The notes: generated by a model not told the origin, from the letters alone. Positions 38,970 through 48,923 are shown, numbered from the stretch's first letter. The stretch is DNA of 64,000 nt from Pseudonocardia sp. CNS-004 (GCA_001942185.1 MKJV01000080.1:39120-103119); one strand, 5' to 3'. Translations and numbers: made by a program.

Positions 38970-39538
38970 GGCCGCTCCTTCTTCTCGTCATCCAGTTCAT
39001 CGAGGTGGCGCGCGCGCTCGGTGGCGATCAGCTCGTTGAGCCACCTGACCTCCCGCTCGCACGAGTCGAGCCCCAGCTGGTGGAGCTGCTGGGTGTAGTC
39101 GTCGATGCGTTCCCGCGCCCTGGCGAGCGCGGTGCGCAGACCTTCACGGCGTTCCTCGACGGCCCGCCTGCGGCCCTCGAGGATCCGCATGCGCACCTCC
39201 GCCGGGGTGCGGGAGAAGAACGCCATGTGGACGCCGAAGCCCTCGTCGTCCCATGCGTGCGGCCCGGTCTCGGACAGCAGTTCGGCGAGGCGTTCCTTGC
39301 CTTCGGCTGTGATCCGGTACACACGCCGGCTCCGCCGCGGCCAGCTGCCGGCGTCTGGCGTCTCCTGCTCCGGAGCCTCCGCGATGAGGCCGGCCCGGGT
39401 GAGGCGGCGCAGCGCCGGGTAGAGAGAGCCGTAGGAGAAGAGCCGGAAACCGCCCAGCCGCAGGCCGAGCTGCTTGCGCAGTTCGTAGCCGTGGACGGGG
39501 GCCTCCTGGAGCAGGCCGAGTATCGCCAGCTCGAGCAT
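38966..39538 (-). CDS. PadR-family transcriptional regulator
   Basis: A winged-helix repressor. LAILGLLQEAPVHGYELRKQ and GSLYPALRRLTRAGLIAEAP form the DNA-binding domain; a C-terminal coiled segment (LRTALARARERIDDYTQQLH) dimerises. 190 residues; ATG 39538 follows GGAGG. Homologue of Rv0047c, likewise upstream of ino1, so control of inositol synthesis is likely. A palindrome over its promoter suggests autorepression. Confidence 0.9.
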   Translation of the reverse strand: MLELAILGLLQEAPVHGYELRKQLGLRLGGFRLFSYGSLYPALRRLTRAGLIAEAPEQETPDAGSWPRRSRRVYRITAEGKERLAELLSETGPHAWDDEGFGVHMAFFSRTPAEVRMRILEGRRRAVEERREGLRTALARARERIDDYTQQLHQLGLDSCEREVRWLNELIATERARHLDELDDEKKERP

Positions 39539-39589
39539 GACGACCTCACCTCCACCACGTGGTCCGCCAGCGTGCCGATAGTACGTCTC

Positions 39590-39608
39590 AGTATATCGAG
39601 CCGATACA
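39590..39608 (-). promoter_or_regulatory. Putative PadR operator overlapping the padR -10
   Basis: GTATATCGAGCCGATAC is an imperfect palindrome. Read on the minus strand it includes TATACT, a near-consensus -10. It lies about 50 bases before padR and is AT-rich against a GC-rich background. Confidence 0.5.
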
Positions 39609-39715
39609 TCCGAGCGTGGTGCCGAACGTCGCACGTGACGACCCGTCGTCGATCCGCGACGCCCGGTCGGCGGCGTTCCCCCCGAACCCGGGAACCCTCC
39701 GCGTACCCTGACCGG

Positions 39716-40126
39716 GTGCGCACCCAGCGGCAGGTGGTCGACTACGCGTTGCAGCGCCGTGCGCTGCTCGCCGAGGTCCACTCCGGTCGGGTCGGTGTCG
39801 CCGAGGTGTGCGACGCGAGCCCGTACCTCCTCCGAGCGGCTCGTTTCCACGGTGAACCCACCGACCACACGTGTCCGGTCTGCCGCAAGGAACGCCTCAC
39901 CCAGGTCTCGTGGATCTTCGGCGACGCGCTCAAGCACGCCGCGGGATCCGCACGCAAGCCCGAGGAGATCGAGCAGCTGGCGAACATCCACGCCGACTTC
40001 TCCGTGTACGTCGTGGAGGTCTGCCGTACCTGCAGCTGGAACCACCTCGTCCTGTCCTATGTGATGGGCACGGGCGATGCTCCCCACAGCCGCGGGTCCG
40101 ACCGTCGCAGGACCGCCGCCGAGTGA
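39716..40126 (+). CDS. DUF5318 family protein
   Basis: A small actinobacterial protein of unknown function, 136 residues. CPVCRKERL and VCRTCSWNHLV are two CxxC pairs that could hold one zinc ion. YALQRRALLAEVHSGRVGVA is the conserved N-terminus. GTG 39716 lies 7 bases after TACCCT (39704-39709), suggesting a leaderless transcript. It precedes ponA, as Rv0049 precedes ponA1. Confidence 0.87.
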   Translation: MRTQRQVVDYALQRRALLAEVHSGRVGVAEVCDASPYLLRAARFHGEPTDHTCPVCRKERLTQVSWIFGDALKHAAGSARKPEEIEQLANIHADFSVYVVEVCRTCSWNHLVLSYVMGTGDAPHSRGSDRRRTAAE

Positions 40127-40159
40127 CCGACCACAATCCCCCGAACCCCCGGAGCAGCG

Positions 40160-42744
40160 GTGAGTGATCAGCGCGACCCCCGGTTCGACGCGCCACCGGG
40201 GCCGCCCCCGCAACCCCGCACGGCGGGCCAGCCTCCCCGGCCGGGTGGCGGCCACGGGCGAGGCGCGGGTGGCCCGGCCGCCCCGTACGGTCAGCCGCGC
40301 AGGCAGGGTCCGCCGCCGGACCCGCGCGTCCCGCCCCGGCGTTACCGGGCCGACGGACCGCCCGTGCCGGCCGGCAGGCCCGACCCGCGCAGGCGGGCCG
40401 CGCGGTGCCACTGCTCACCCACGACGACGAGGTCCCCACCGCGGCCGTCTCCCACCAGGGCCCGCCCACCGCGGTCGCGTCCCGGTCCCGCCGTCCCGGC
40501 CCGGCCGGCCGGGGGCGCAAGAAGGTCTCGCCGTGGGGCCGGGTGCTCCGCATCTCCGGCGTCGTGCTCGGCCTGCTGCTGGTCGGCCCGTTCGTCGCGT
40601 TCGTCGTCGGCTGGTTCATGTTCCCCGTGCCGTCGTCGCAGGAGGTCGCGCTCGCGCAGGTGGCGACGTTCAAGTTCGCCGACGGCGAGGAGCTCGCCAC
40701 CGTGAAGCCGGAGGGCGAGAACCGCGTCGCCGTCACGCTCGACAAGGTGCCCAAGCACGTGCGCGACGCGGTGCTGGCCGCGGAGGACCGCTCCTTCTAC
40801 TCCAACCCCGGCTTCGACTTCATGGGTATCGGCCGCGCGGTCTACAACCAGCTCACGGGTGGCACCGGCGGTGGCTCGACGGTCACCCAGCAGTACATCA
40901 AGGTCTCCACCGGTGAGGACGACTTCTCCCTGTGGCGCAAGTACAAGGAGGTCGTCCTCGCGGTCAAGATCTCCCGGGAGAAGACGAAGGACGAGATCCT
41001 CGAGAACTACCTCAACACCATCTACTGGGGCCGGGGTGCGTCCGGGATCCAGGCGGCGGCGAAGGCGTACTTCAACAAGGACGCAGGGCAGCTGACGGTG
41101 TCGGAGGGCGCGATGCTCGCCGGTGTCATCCAGTCCCCGTCGCGCTGGGACCCGGCGAAGAACCCCGAGCGCTCGCAGGAGCGGTGGAACTTCGTGCTCG
41201 ACGGCATGGTCGAGCAGGGATGGCTCGACAAGGCCGAGCGCGCCGCGCTGACGTTCCCGGTGCTCCCCGAGACCACGGACGAGAAGGCGAGCGGCGGCAT
41301 CCCCGATGACGACCGCTACCACATCTACGAGCGGGCCGTCGCGGAGCTCGAGGCCAAGGGCATCTCCGAGGACGACATCGCCACCCGTGGCGTCACGGTC
41401 ACCACGACGGTCCAGCAGCCGCTGCAGGCCGAGGCCGTGGACACCATGAAGAAGATGGCCACCAAGCAGCCGGACAACCTGCGCTACGGCCTCGTCTCCA
41501 TCGACCCGGCCACCGGCGCGATCATCAGCTACTACGGCGGCACGAACGGTCTCGGCACCGACTACGCCATGGCGTTCCGGCAGCCGGGGTCGTCGTTCAA
41601 GCCCTTCGTGCTGTCCGCCGCGCTGCAGGGCGACCCGAAATTCGGCCTCGGCACCCAGCTCGACGGTCGTGGGCCGCGGGAGTTCCCCGGGCGCGCCGGT
41701 GTGGTGCGCAACGTCGAAGGGGTCAGCTGCGACCTGTGCGGTGCCGAGTACGCGATGACCGAGTCGATCAACACCTGGTTCTACGAGCTGGGCATCCAGG
41801 TCGGGCCGAAGAACGTCGCCGAGGCGGCCCACCAGGCCGGCATCCCCGACGACCTGCTCGACGGCGCGGCCGGTGGTATCGCGCTGGGCGACAAGGAGGT
41901 CCACCCCGTCGACATGGCCTCCGCGTACGCCACGTTCGCGGCCGAGGGCGTGTACCACGAGCCCTACATCGTGTCGCGCGTCGAGGCGGCCGACGGTGAG
42001 GTCCTCTACGAGAACGACGAGCCGTCCGGGCGGCAGGTGATGCCCCAGCAGGTGGCGCGCAACGTCATCGAGGCGATGCTCAAGGTGGCGCCCAAGAAGA
42101 ACTACGACCTGCCCGGCCGGGAGGTCGCGGCGAAGACCGGCACCGCGCAGCTCGAGGGCAGCGCCACCGACAACCGCGACGCCTGGTTCGTCGGCTTCAC
42201 CCCGCAGGTCTCCACGGCCGTCTGGGTGGGCTCGGACAAGAGCGACCCGATCCGCACCAGCCAGAATCGCCCGATCTACGGCAGCGGTCTGCCCGGCGAG
42301 ATCTGGCACGCGTTCATGAAGACGGCCACCGAGGACCTGCCGCCCGCCCGGTTCTCCCCGTTCGTCCCGATGGGCGAGCCGCCCACCGGCAACGACTTCA
42401 CCACGTCCACGTCGTCGCCCGACGACGATGACGACGACGATGACGAGGACTCGGACAGCGACGAGGATCGCGACAGCGACTCGAGCTCGTCCGACGACGA
42501 CAGCCGGTCCTCCGACAGCCGGTCCTCCGACAGCCGGTCCGACAGCCGGTCCGACAGCCGGTCCTCCGACAACGACTCCCGCTCGAACGGCTTCGGTGCC
42601 GACGACGACGGCGGCAGCAACCGCAGTAGCGACCAGCCGACGTCCTCCGACGGACAGAGCAACGGCACATCGCGTTCGTCGAACCGCGGGCAGTCCGACC
42701 CCTCGTCCCTCGACCGCTCGTCCGACGAGGGCCCCGTCGGGTGA
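40160..42744 (+). CDS. ponA: Class A penicillin-binding protein, PonA1-like (frame break near 40400)
   Basis: A bifunctional peptidoglycan glycosyltransferase/transpeptidase. The Pro/Arg-rich cytoplasmic N-terminus needs one base near 40400 before VPLLTHDDEV. TM helix (VLGLLLVGPFVAFVVGWFMF); glycosyltransferase motifs EDRSFYSNPGFD and GGSTVTQQYIK; transpeptidase SSFK (QPGSSFKPFVLS), SxN (ESINTWF) and KTGT (VAAKTGTAQLEG). The C-terminal about 95 residues are Asp/Ser/Arg repeats (DSRSSDSRSSDSRSD), outside the cell and unusually acidic. GTG 40160 follows GGAG. About 861 residues. Confidence 0.93.
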
Positions 42745-44300
42745 GCCAGCGGGTTCGGGAGCCGGACACCCCGCCCGCACGCGTCATCCCGACGTGGACC
42801 GAGCCGCTCGCCACAGCAGCCAGCAGGGTGGTGGGCGGCCCGCTCGGCCGGCACGCCCTCGTCGGCCGGAGCCGCTTCTGGACGCCGCTGCGCGTGGTCC
42901 TGTTGATCGCCGTCGCGGTGCTCGCCGTCGGGTGGCTCGGCAAGGCCCCGTGCCTGCAGCAGTACACCACCGATGACGGCAGCCTCGCGCTGGACTGGCG
43001 CAACAACCGCCAGTACGTCTCGATGTGCTACTCCGACACCGTCCCGCTCTGGGGGATCGAAGGCCTCGACCGCGGCGCGGTGCCCTACCGCGACCCGTGG
43101 ATCGAGGGGGAGGGCACCGACGACGAGCAGGTGCGGTACATGGAGTACCCGGTGCTCACCGGGTACTTCCAGTACGTCAACGCGCGGCTCGCCGACGCGT
43201 GGGTGTGGGCCGCCGGGGTGCTCCCGATCCTGCCGACGGCGCTCCCGGTCGTCGTGTACTTCGACATCAGCGCGGCGTGGCTGGCGCTGGCGTGGCTCGC
43301 GGTGGTGTGGGCGGTGCGCGTACTGCGGCCGAACCGGCCGTGGGACGCCGTGCTCGTCGCGCTGTCGCCACTGGTGGCGGTGCACGTGTTCACGAACTTC
43401 GACGCGCTCGCGGTCGCCTGCGCCACCGGCGGGATGCTCGCGCTCGCACGGCGCAGACCGTTGCTCGCGGGCGCGCTGCTCGGCCTCGGCGGTGCGTTCA
43501 AGCTCTACCCGCTGATGCTGCTCCTGCCCGTGCTGCTCGTGGGCCTGCGCAGGCGACGGATCGGCACCGCCCTGCGCGTGATCGGTGCGGCCGTCGGGGC
43601 GTTCGTGCTCGTCAACGTCCCGACGGCGCTGCAGTACCCGACCGGATGGTGGGAGTTCTTCCGGCTCAACCGCACCCGCCCGGCCGACCCCGACTCGCTG
43701 TACTTCGTCGTGCAGTACTTCACCGGCTGGCCCGGCTTCGACGGCAAGCTCGCCGACGGCCAGGCCCCTGCCGTGCTCAACGCCGTGTCGGCGGTGCTCT
43801 TCGCGCTCTGCTGCCTCGCCATCTGCGTGCTCGCCCTGCGGGCACCCCGACCCCCGCGCGTGGCGTCGCTGGCGTTCCTCGTGGTGGCGTCGTTCCTGCT
43901 GGTGAACAAGGTGTGGAGCCCGCAGTACTCGCTGTGGCTGGTGCCGCTCGCCGTGCTCGCGCTGCCGCACTGGCGGCTGCTGCTCGCCTGGATGGCCGTC
44001 GACGCGTTCGTGTGGGCGCCGCGGATGTACTACTACCTGACGCCGGCGAACAAGGGACTCCCCCCGGACTGGTTCCTCGGCGCGGTCGTGATCCGCGACC
44101 TGTTCGTCGCCGTTCTGTGTGCGCTGGTGGTGCGATCGGTGCTCCACCCGGAGGCCGACCCGGTGCGGTCCGCGCCGGGCAGGCGGCCGGGCACCAGCGA
44201 CCTCGATCCGGACTGGCCCGCCGCTGACCAGCGTGATCCGGGGAAGGATGGCAGGCTGCCGGGGTGGCCCTCACCCGTGCCGACGTCGACGCCGCACTGA
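42741..44300 (+). CDS. GT87-type polyprenol-phosphate-mannose mannosyltransferase-like membrane protein
   Basis: A polytopic protein of about 12 helices, homologue of Rv0051 by position. YVSMCYSDTVPLWGIEGLDR and MEYPVLTGYFQYVNA are an extracytoplasmic loop of the GT-C fold; LGGAFKLYPLMLLLPVLLVG and VNKVWSPQYSLWLVPLAVLA are family blocks. It probably transfers a sugar from a lipid carrier to a cell-envelope acceptor. GTG 42741 forms GTGA with the ponA stop. 519 residues. Confidence 0.85.
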   Translation: MSQRVREPDTPPARVIPTWTEPLATAASRVVGGPLGRHALVGRSRFWTPLRVVLLIAVAVLAVGWLGKAPCLQQYTTDDGSLALDWRNNRQYVSMCYSDTVPLWGIEGLDRGAVPYRDPWIEGEGTDDEQVRYMEYPVLTGYFQYVNARLADAWVWAAGVLPILPTALPVVVYFDISAAWLALAWLAVVWAVRVLRPNRPWDAVLVALSPLVAVHVFTNFDALAVACATGGMLALARRRPLLAGALLGLGGAFKLYPLMLLLPVLLVGLRRRRIGTALRVIGAAVGAFVLVNVPTALQYPTGWWEFFRLNRTRPADPDSLYFVVQYFTGWPGFDGKLADGQAPAVLNAVSAVLFALCCLAICVLALRAPRPPRVASLAFLVVASFLLVNKVWSPQYSLWLVPLAVLALPHWRLLLAWMAVDAFVWAPRMYYYLTPANKGLPPDWFLGAVVIRDLFVAVLCALVVRSVLHPEADPVRSAPGRRPGTSDLDPDWPAADQRDPGKDGRLPGWPSPVPTSTPH

Positions 44301-44857
44301 GCGGGTTCACCCGCAGGCCGCTCGACCGTCCGGATCTCAAGCCGGCCGCCGTCGGGATCACCCTGGTGTCAGACGGTGCGGCGTTCCTGCTCACCCGGCG
44401 CGCGGCCACCCTGCGCGGGCACGCCGGCCAGTGGGCGCTGCCGGGCGGCCGCACCGACCGGAGCGAGGCCCCGTGCGCGACCGCCCGCCGGGAGCTCGCC
44501 GAAGAGCTCGGCCTGGTGCTCGACGCCGACGCGGAGCTGGGGCTCCTGGACGACTACGCCACCCGGTCGGGCTACCTGATCACACCGGTGGTGCTGTGGG
44601 GCGGGTCCGAGCCGGTGCTGCTCCCCAACCCCGTGGAGGTGTCCGAGGTGCACCGCGTGGCCATGGACGTGATCGACGTGGAGCCCCGGTTCGTCACGAT
44701 CGCCGAGTCGGACGCGCCCGTGATCCAGCTGCCGATCCTCGGACGGCTCGTGCACGCCCCCACGGCTGCCGTGCTCCACCAGTTCCGCGAAGTGGTGCTG
44801 CAGGGCCGCGCGACCCGGGTGGCCCACCTCGAACAGCCCGTGTTCGCCTGGCGGTAG
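44264..44857 (+). CDS. Nudix hydrolase, CoA pyrophosphatase-like
   Basis: Nudix box GRTDRSEAPCATARRELAEELGL is complete (about residues 64-86), with the upstream AAFLLTRRAATLRGHAGQWA typical of NudL/YeaB CoA pyrophosphatases. 197 residues; GTG 44264 lies 37 bases inside the previous gene. Convergent with the second GT87 gene. Confidence 0.88.
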   Translation: MALTRADVDAALSGFTRRPLDRPDLKPAAVGITLVSDGAAFLLTRRAATLRGHAGQWALPGGRTDRSEAPCATARRELAEELGLVLDADAELGLLDDYATRSGYLITPVVLWGGSEPVLLPNPVEVSEVHRVAMDVIDVEPRFVTIAESDAPVIQLPILGRLVHAPTAAVLHQFREVVLQGRATRVAHLEQPVFAWR

Positions 44858-44868
44858 CCCGGCCGGGA

Positions 44869-46320
44869 TCAGGAAACCGATTCGGCCAGCGGTGTGCGCC
44901 GCGGTGGCGGCGCGGCGGCGAGCCGGTCGGGGAAGCGCAGGAACACGACGAACAGCACCACCAGCAGCGCCGCCCGACCCCACACACCGATGGTGACGGC
45001 CTGGGCGGCGAACCCGTCGTAGATGCCGGACGGGAGGCCGGCGTGGAGCTGGTAGTACCAGCGGAAGATGCCGACACCCATCGTGAGGTCCGCGACGAGG
45101 TAGGCGCCGACCAGCGACCACGGCACCTGCAGCAGCACGAAGAACGGCAGGAGCCACAGCGTGTACTGCGGCGAGTGGACCTTGTGCAGGAGCAGGAAGC
45201 CGCACAGCATGGCCGCGCTCACCCCGACCCACGGGTAGGTGCCGTCGCGGCGGAACCGCCACCACCCCACGGCGACGGCCACCGCGAACGACAGCAGCAC
45301 GAGCGTGGGCGACAGCCAGTTCATCGTGGACTGGAAGGCGACGTCGTCGGGGTCGGACTCGGGCCGGAAACCCCAGAACCAGATCGAGTTGGTGGTGAAG
45401 TCGACCTTGCGCAGCTGCTGGAACGTGAACGACGCCCGCCAGCCCTCGTAGCCGAAGATCATGAAGGGCAGGTTCACCAGCACGACCGTGGCGGCCGCGG
45501 CGAGCGGCACCCGGACCGCTCCCCTCCAGTCGAGCAGGCCGGGACGGGACGCGGTGAGCACGTAGAGCGCGAGCGGCAGCACGAACGCGCCCGGGTACAG
45601 CTTGAACGCGAAGCCCAGCCCGAGCAGCACCGCCGCCACGGTGCCGCGCCGGGCGAGCGAGTGGTCGCTGCGCCGTCCGTGCACCGCGTACACGGCGGCG
45701 ACGGCGCAGGCCACCACCGGGAGGTCCCAGTTGTGGAACGCGTAGAGCACCAGCGGTGGCCCCAGCGCCCACAGCAGCGCCCGCCACCGGGAGAGCCGGC
45801 CCAGCAGCCATCCGGTGACGAGCCCGAACGGTGCCATCAGCAGTGCGGAGCCGAGCAGGAAGCCTGCGTCGGTGTCGGCGAACAGGGCACCGCCCCAGAT
45901 CATCAGCCCGGTGAGCACCGGGTACTCGACGGACCCCCCGCGCAGCTGCCCGTCCGGGGTGATCGACCCGCTGACGTACGGGAAGACGTGGTTGTCGATG
46001 TCCCGGCCGATCCACAGGTGCTGGATGTCGGAGTAGCAGACGTCGCGCTCGATGCGGACGCCGTAGTCGGGGGTGCTGCGGCCGGTGTCGTCGAACTCCG
46101 GGCCGGCGCAGCGGGCCTTGTTGGCGTAGCCGAGCAGCAGGGTGACGCCGGTGAGCAGTACGAGGACGGCCAGCGCGACGCGGCCCGTGCGGGCGAGCGG
46201 ATGGGTCTCGGGTGCCACCTGCCGGTCAGGGGCGGTGCTCACCGCGGTGCCGGTCACGGCCCGGACCCGCCGGCGGGCACCGCCTCCGTGGCCGGCGGAG
46301 TCACGTTCCGAGCCGCTCAC
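44869..46320 (-). CDS. GT87-type mannosyltransferase-like membrane protein (paralogue of 42741-44300)
   Basis: A polytopic GT-C type protein of 483 residues. RDVCYSDIQHLWIGRDIDNH, SVEYPVLTGLMIWGGALF, LGLGFAFKLYPGAFVLPLAL and KVHSPQYTLWLLPFFVLLQ line up block by block with the paralogue on the other side of the Nudix gene. It probably acts on the outer face of the membrane. GTG 46320 lies inside the end of the endonuclease IV-like gene. Confidence 0.84.
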   Translation of the reverse strand: MSGSERDSAGHGGGARRRVRAVTGTAVSTAPDRQVAPETHPLARTGRVALAVLVLLTGVTLLLGYANKARCAGPEFDDTGRSTPDYGVRIERDVCYSDIQHLWIGRDIDNHVFPYVSGSITPDGQLRGGSVEYPVLTGLMIWGGALFADTDAGFLLGSALLMAPFGLVTGWLLGRLSRWRALLWALGPPLVLYAFHNWDLPVVACAVAAVYAVHGRRSDHSLARRGTVAAVLLGLGFAFKLYPGAFVLPLALYVLTASRPGLLDWRGAVRVPLAAAATVVLVNLPFMIFGYEGWRASFTFQQLRKVDFTTNSIWFWGFRPESDPDDVAFQSTMNWLSPTLVLLSFAVAVAVGWWRFRRDGTYPWVGVSAAMLCGFLLLHKVHSPQYTLWLLPFFVLLQVPWSLVGAYLVADLTMGVGIFRWYYQLHAGLPSGIYDGFAAQAVTIGVWGRAALLVVLFVVFLRFPDRLAAAPPPRRTPLAESVS

Positions 46321-47071
46321 GCAGGAACGCGATGTCGGCGGCCTGGCCCTCGGCCGGTGTCTCGACCACGACGGGGGCGCTCGCCGCGGCGCACACGGCG
46401 ACCAGTTCGTCGGCGTCGATCGTGCCGTCGGCGATGTTGGCGTGACGGTCGCGCGCGGAGCCGAACTCGTCGCGCGAGCTGTTGAGGTGGACGAGGTCGA
46501 TCCGGCCGGTGATGGCCTTGGCCCGCTCGACGACGTCGACGAGATCCAGCCCGGCCGAGAACGCGTGGCAGGTGTCGAGGCAGAAGCCGACCCCGAACTC
46601 GCCCACCGCGTCCCACAGGCGGGCCAGGTCCTCGAACCGGCGGGCCATCGCGTTCTCCCCGCCCGCGGTGTTCTCGATGAGGATCGGGACGGCGAACCCG
46701 CCGTCGCCCGTCTGGCGCTCGATGAACTTGCGCCAGTTCCCGAAGCCCGCAGCGGGGTCCTCTCCCTGGGTGACGTGCCCGCCGTGGACGACGAGGCCGA
46801 TCGCCCCCAGCTCGGCCGCGAGCTCCGCGTGCTGCACGACGATCTTGCGCGACGGGATGCGGATGCGGTTGTTCAGCGAGGCCAGGTTGACCGGGTACGG
46901 GGAGTGGACCACCACCGCGACGTCGCTCGCCCGCAGGTCGGCGGCCTGCGGATGGCTCGGCGGCTTCTTCCAGCTCTGCGGGTCGGCCAGGAACAGCTGC
47001 ACGATGTCGGCGCCGCGTTCTGCCGCCGAGACGAGCGGGTCGTCCTCGCGAGCGTGTGCCCCGATGAGCAT
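46301..47071 (-). CDS. Deoxyribonuclease IV-like TIM-barrel protein
   Basis: AP-endonuclease family 2 fold with metal ligands in VVVHSPYPVNLAS, GLVVHGGHVTQGE, PILIENTAGGENAM, VGFCLDTCHAFSAG and DLVHLNSSRDEFGSARDRH. The last (NSSRDEFGSxRDRH) is the Nfo signature. About 256 residues from ATG 47071; longer N-terminal extensions are possible. Its exact repair substrate is unproven, since this actinobacterial branch is divergent from E. coli Nfo. Confidence 0.85.
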   Translation of the reverse strand: MLIGAHAREDDPLVSAAERGADIVQLFLADPQSWKKPPSHPQAADLRASDVAVVVHSPYPVNLASLNNRIRIPSRKIVVQHAELAAELGAIGLVVHGGHVTQGEDPAAGFGNWRKFIERQTGDGGFAVPILIENTAGGENAMARRFEDLARLWDAVGEFGVGFCLDTCHAFSAGLDLVDVVERAKAITGRIDLVHLNSSRDEFGSARDRHANIADGTIDADELVAVCAAASAPVVVETPAEGQAADIAFLRERLGT

Positions 47072-47247
47072 GCCGGCCAGAGTAGTGACCACGCCCGACA
47101 GCGGTGTCACGGGTGCGTGTGCGATCGCGGATGCCGGTCCCGCGTCCGGGTCGGCGTGTTCGCGCTGGTAATCTCGACGGGTCACCCCGACCGGCGCTCG
47201 CCGAGCGCCGCATGCGCCGCCGATGGCGGCGATCCTGTCGGGGTTCG

Positions 47248-47312
47248 ATGAGAACCTCCTGTCGCGGAAGGACCGCGGCCGTTCCAGTCCATAGGAGGTG
47301 AGTGGTTCTCAT
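47248..47312 (+). promoter_or_regulatory. rpsF leader RNA fold sequestering the ribosome site (S6:S18-type)
   Basis: ATGAGAACC (47248-47256) is complementary to GGTTCTCAT (47304-47312), which includes the rpsF start. The adjoining CCTCCT (47255-47260) is complementary to the Shine-Dalgarno AGGAGG (47293-47298). The enclosed arm contains GGAAGGACCGCGGCCGTTCC with a CCG bulge, as in the known S6:S18-binding leader RNAs. The fold would block translation until S6/S18 is needed. Confidence 0.6.
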
Positions 47313-47649
47313 GCGTCATTACGAGCTGATGGTCATCCTCGACCCCAGCCTTGACGAGCGCACCGTGACGCCGTCCCTGGAGACGTTCCTCAACGTCGTG
47401 CGTACCGACAAGGGCACCGTCGAGAAGATCGAGGTGTGGGGCAAGCGCAGGCTCGCCTTCGAGATCGCGAAGCACGCCGAGGGCATCTACGCCGTCCTCG
47501 AGGTCACCTGCGAGCCGGCCACCGTCGCCGAGCTCGACCGCCAGCTGGGCCTCAACGAGTCCGTGCTGCGCACCAAGGTCATGCGTCGCGAGCCCAAGAA
47601 GGTCGCGGCCGCCGAGGCGAAGCGGGCCGCGCCCGCCACCGCGAGCTGA
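47311..47649 (+). CDS. rpsF: 30S ribosomal protein S6
   Basis: Binds S18 on the 30S platform. MRHYELMVILDPSLDERTV and YAVLEVTCEPATVAELDRQL match S6. 112 residues, about 16 longer than the mycobacterial protein through an Ala/Lys tail. ATG 47311, nine bases after GGAGGTGA. First gene of rpsF-ssb-rpsR-rplI. Confidence 0.97.
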   Translation: MRHYELMVILDPSLDERTVTPSLETFLNVVRTDKGTVEKIEVWGKRRLAFEIAKHAEGIYAVLEVTCEPATVAELDRQLGLNESVLRTKVMRREPKKVAAAEAKRAAPATAS

Positions 47650-47658
47650 GGCCGCGCG

Positions 47659-48171
<513 letters not shown>

Positions 48172-48198
48172 CTCACGTAACAACCAGGAGAACCACCA

Positions 48199-48435
48199 AT
48201 GGCGAAGCCCATCCTGCGCAAGCCGAAGAAGAAGGTGTGCGCGTTCTGCAAGGACAAGGCCCAGGAGATCGACTACAAGGACACGGGCCTGCTGCGGAAG
48301 TTCATCTCCGACCGCGGCAAGATCCGCGCTCGGCGGGTCACCGGCAACTGCCGTCAGCACCAGCGTGACGTCGCGGTCGCGGTCAAGAACTCCCGTGAGG
48401 TCGCGCTGCTGCCCTACACCTCGACCGCGCGCTGA
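48199..48435 (+). CDS. rpsR: 30S ribosomal protein S18 (zinc-binding form)
   Basis: KKVCAFCKDKAQEIDYKDTG and TGNCRQHQRDVAVAVKNSRE. The CxxC and C..H residues mark the zinc-binding (C+) form, as opposed to zinc-free paralogues induced by zinc starvation. 78 residues; ATG 48199 after AGGAG. Confidence 0.97.
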   Translation: MAKPILRKPKKKVCAFCKDKAQEIDYKDTGLLRKFISDRGKIRARRVTGNCRQHQRDVAVAVKNSREVALLPYTSTAR

Positions 48436-48449
48436 GGAGGAGTACCGGT

Positions 48450-48899
48450 ATGAAGCTCATCCTCACCGCTGACGTGCCCAACCTGGGTGCGCCGGGCGAC
48501 ATCGTCGAGGTCAAGGACGGCTACGGCCGCAACCTCCTGCTGCCGCGCAAGCTGGCCATCGTGGCCACCCGCGGCGCGGAGAAGCAGGTGGCGGCCATCC
48601 AGCGTGCGCAGCGCGCCCGCCAGATCCGCGACCTCGGCCACGCCAAGGAGGTCGCGGGCCAGCTCGCCGCGCTCAGCCTCACGATCAAGGCCAAGGCAGC
48701 GGGCGACTCCGGCCGCCTGTTCGGTTCGGTCACGTCCGCCGACGTGGTCGACGCCGTCCGTGCGGCCGGCGGCCCGGCACTCGACCGGCGCGCCGTCGAC
48801 GTGCCCGGGCAGATCAAGAGCGTCGGCAGCCACAAGGTCACCGTGCGGCTGCACCCGGAGGTCACCACCGAGCTGGATGTCACCGTCGTCGCGAGCTGA
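48450..48899 (+). CDS. rplI: 50S ribosomal protein L9
   Basis: MKLILTADVPNLGAPGDIVE and VKDGYGRNLLLPRKLAIVAT are the L9 N-domain, joined by the long helix to the C-domain (LFGSVTSADVVDAVRAAGG). 149 residues. Last gene of the operon, followed by a strong terminator. Confidence 0.97.
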   Translation: MKLILTADVPNLGAPGDIVEVKDGYGRNLLLPRKLAIVATRGAEKQVAAIQRAQRARQIRDLGHAKEVAGQLAALSLTIKAKAAGDSGRLFGSVTSADVVDAVRAAGGPALDRRAVDVPGQIKSVGSHKVTVRLHPEVTTELDVTVVAS

Positions 48900-48923
48900 C
48901 AGCCAGCCACTCCGTTACACACA

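Noticed and set aside
42487..42570. Short tandem repeats that could suggest a CRISPR or minisatellite
   Set aside because: They are in-frame Asp-Ser-Arg codon repeats of the PBP tail; the unit is 6-15 bases with no spacers. No CRISPR array is visible anywhere in the window.
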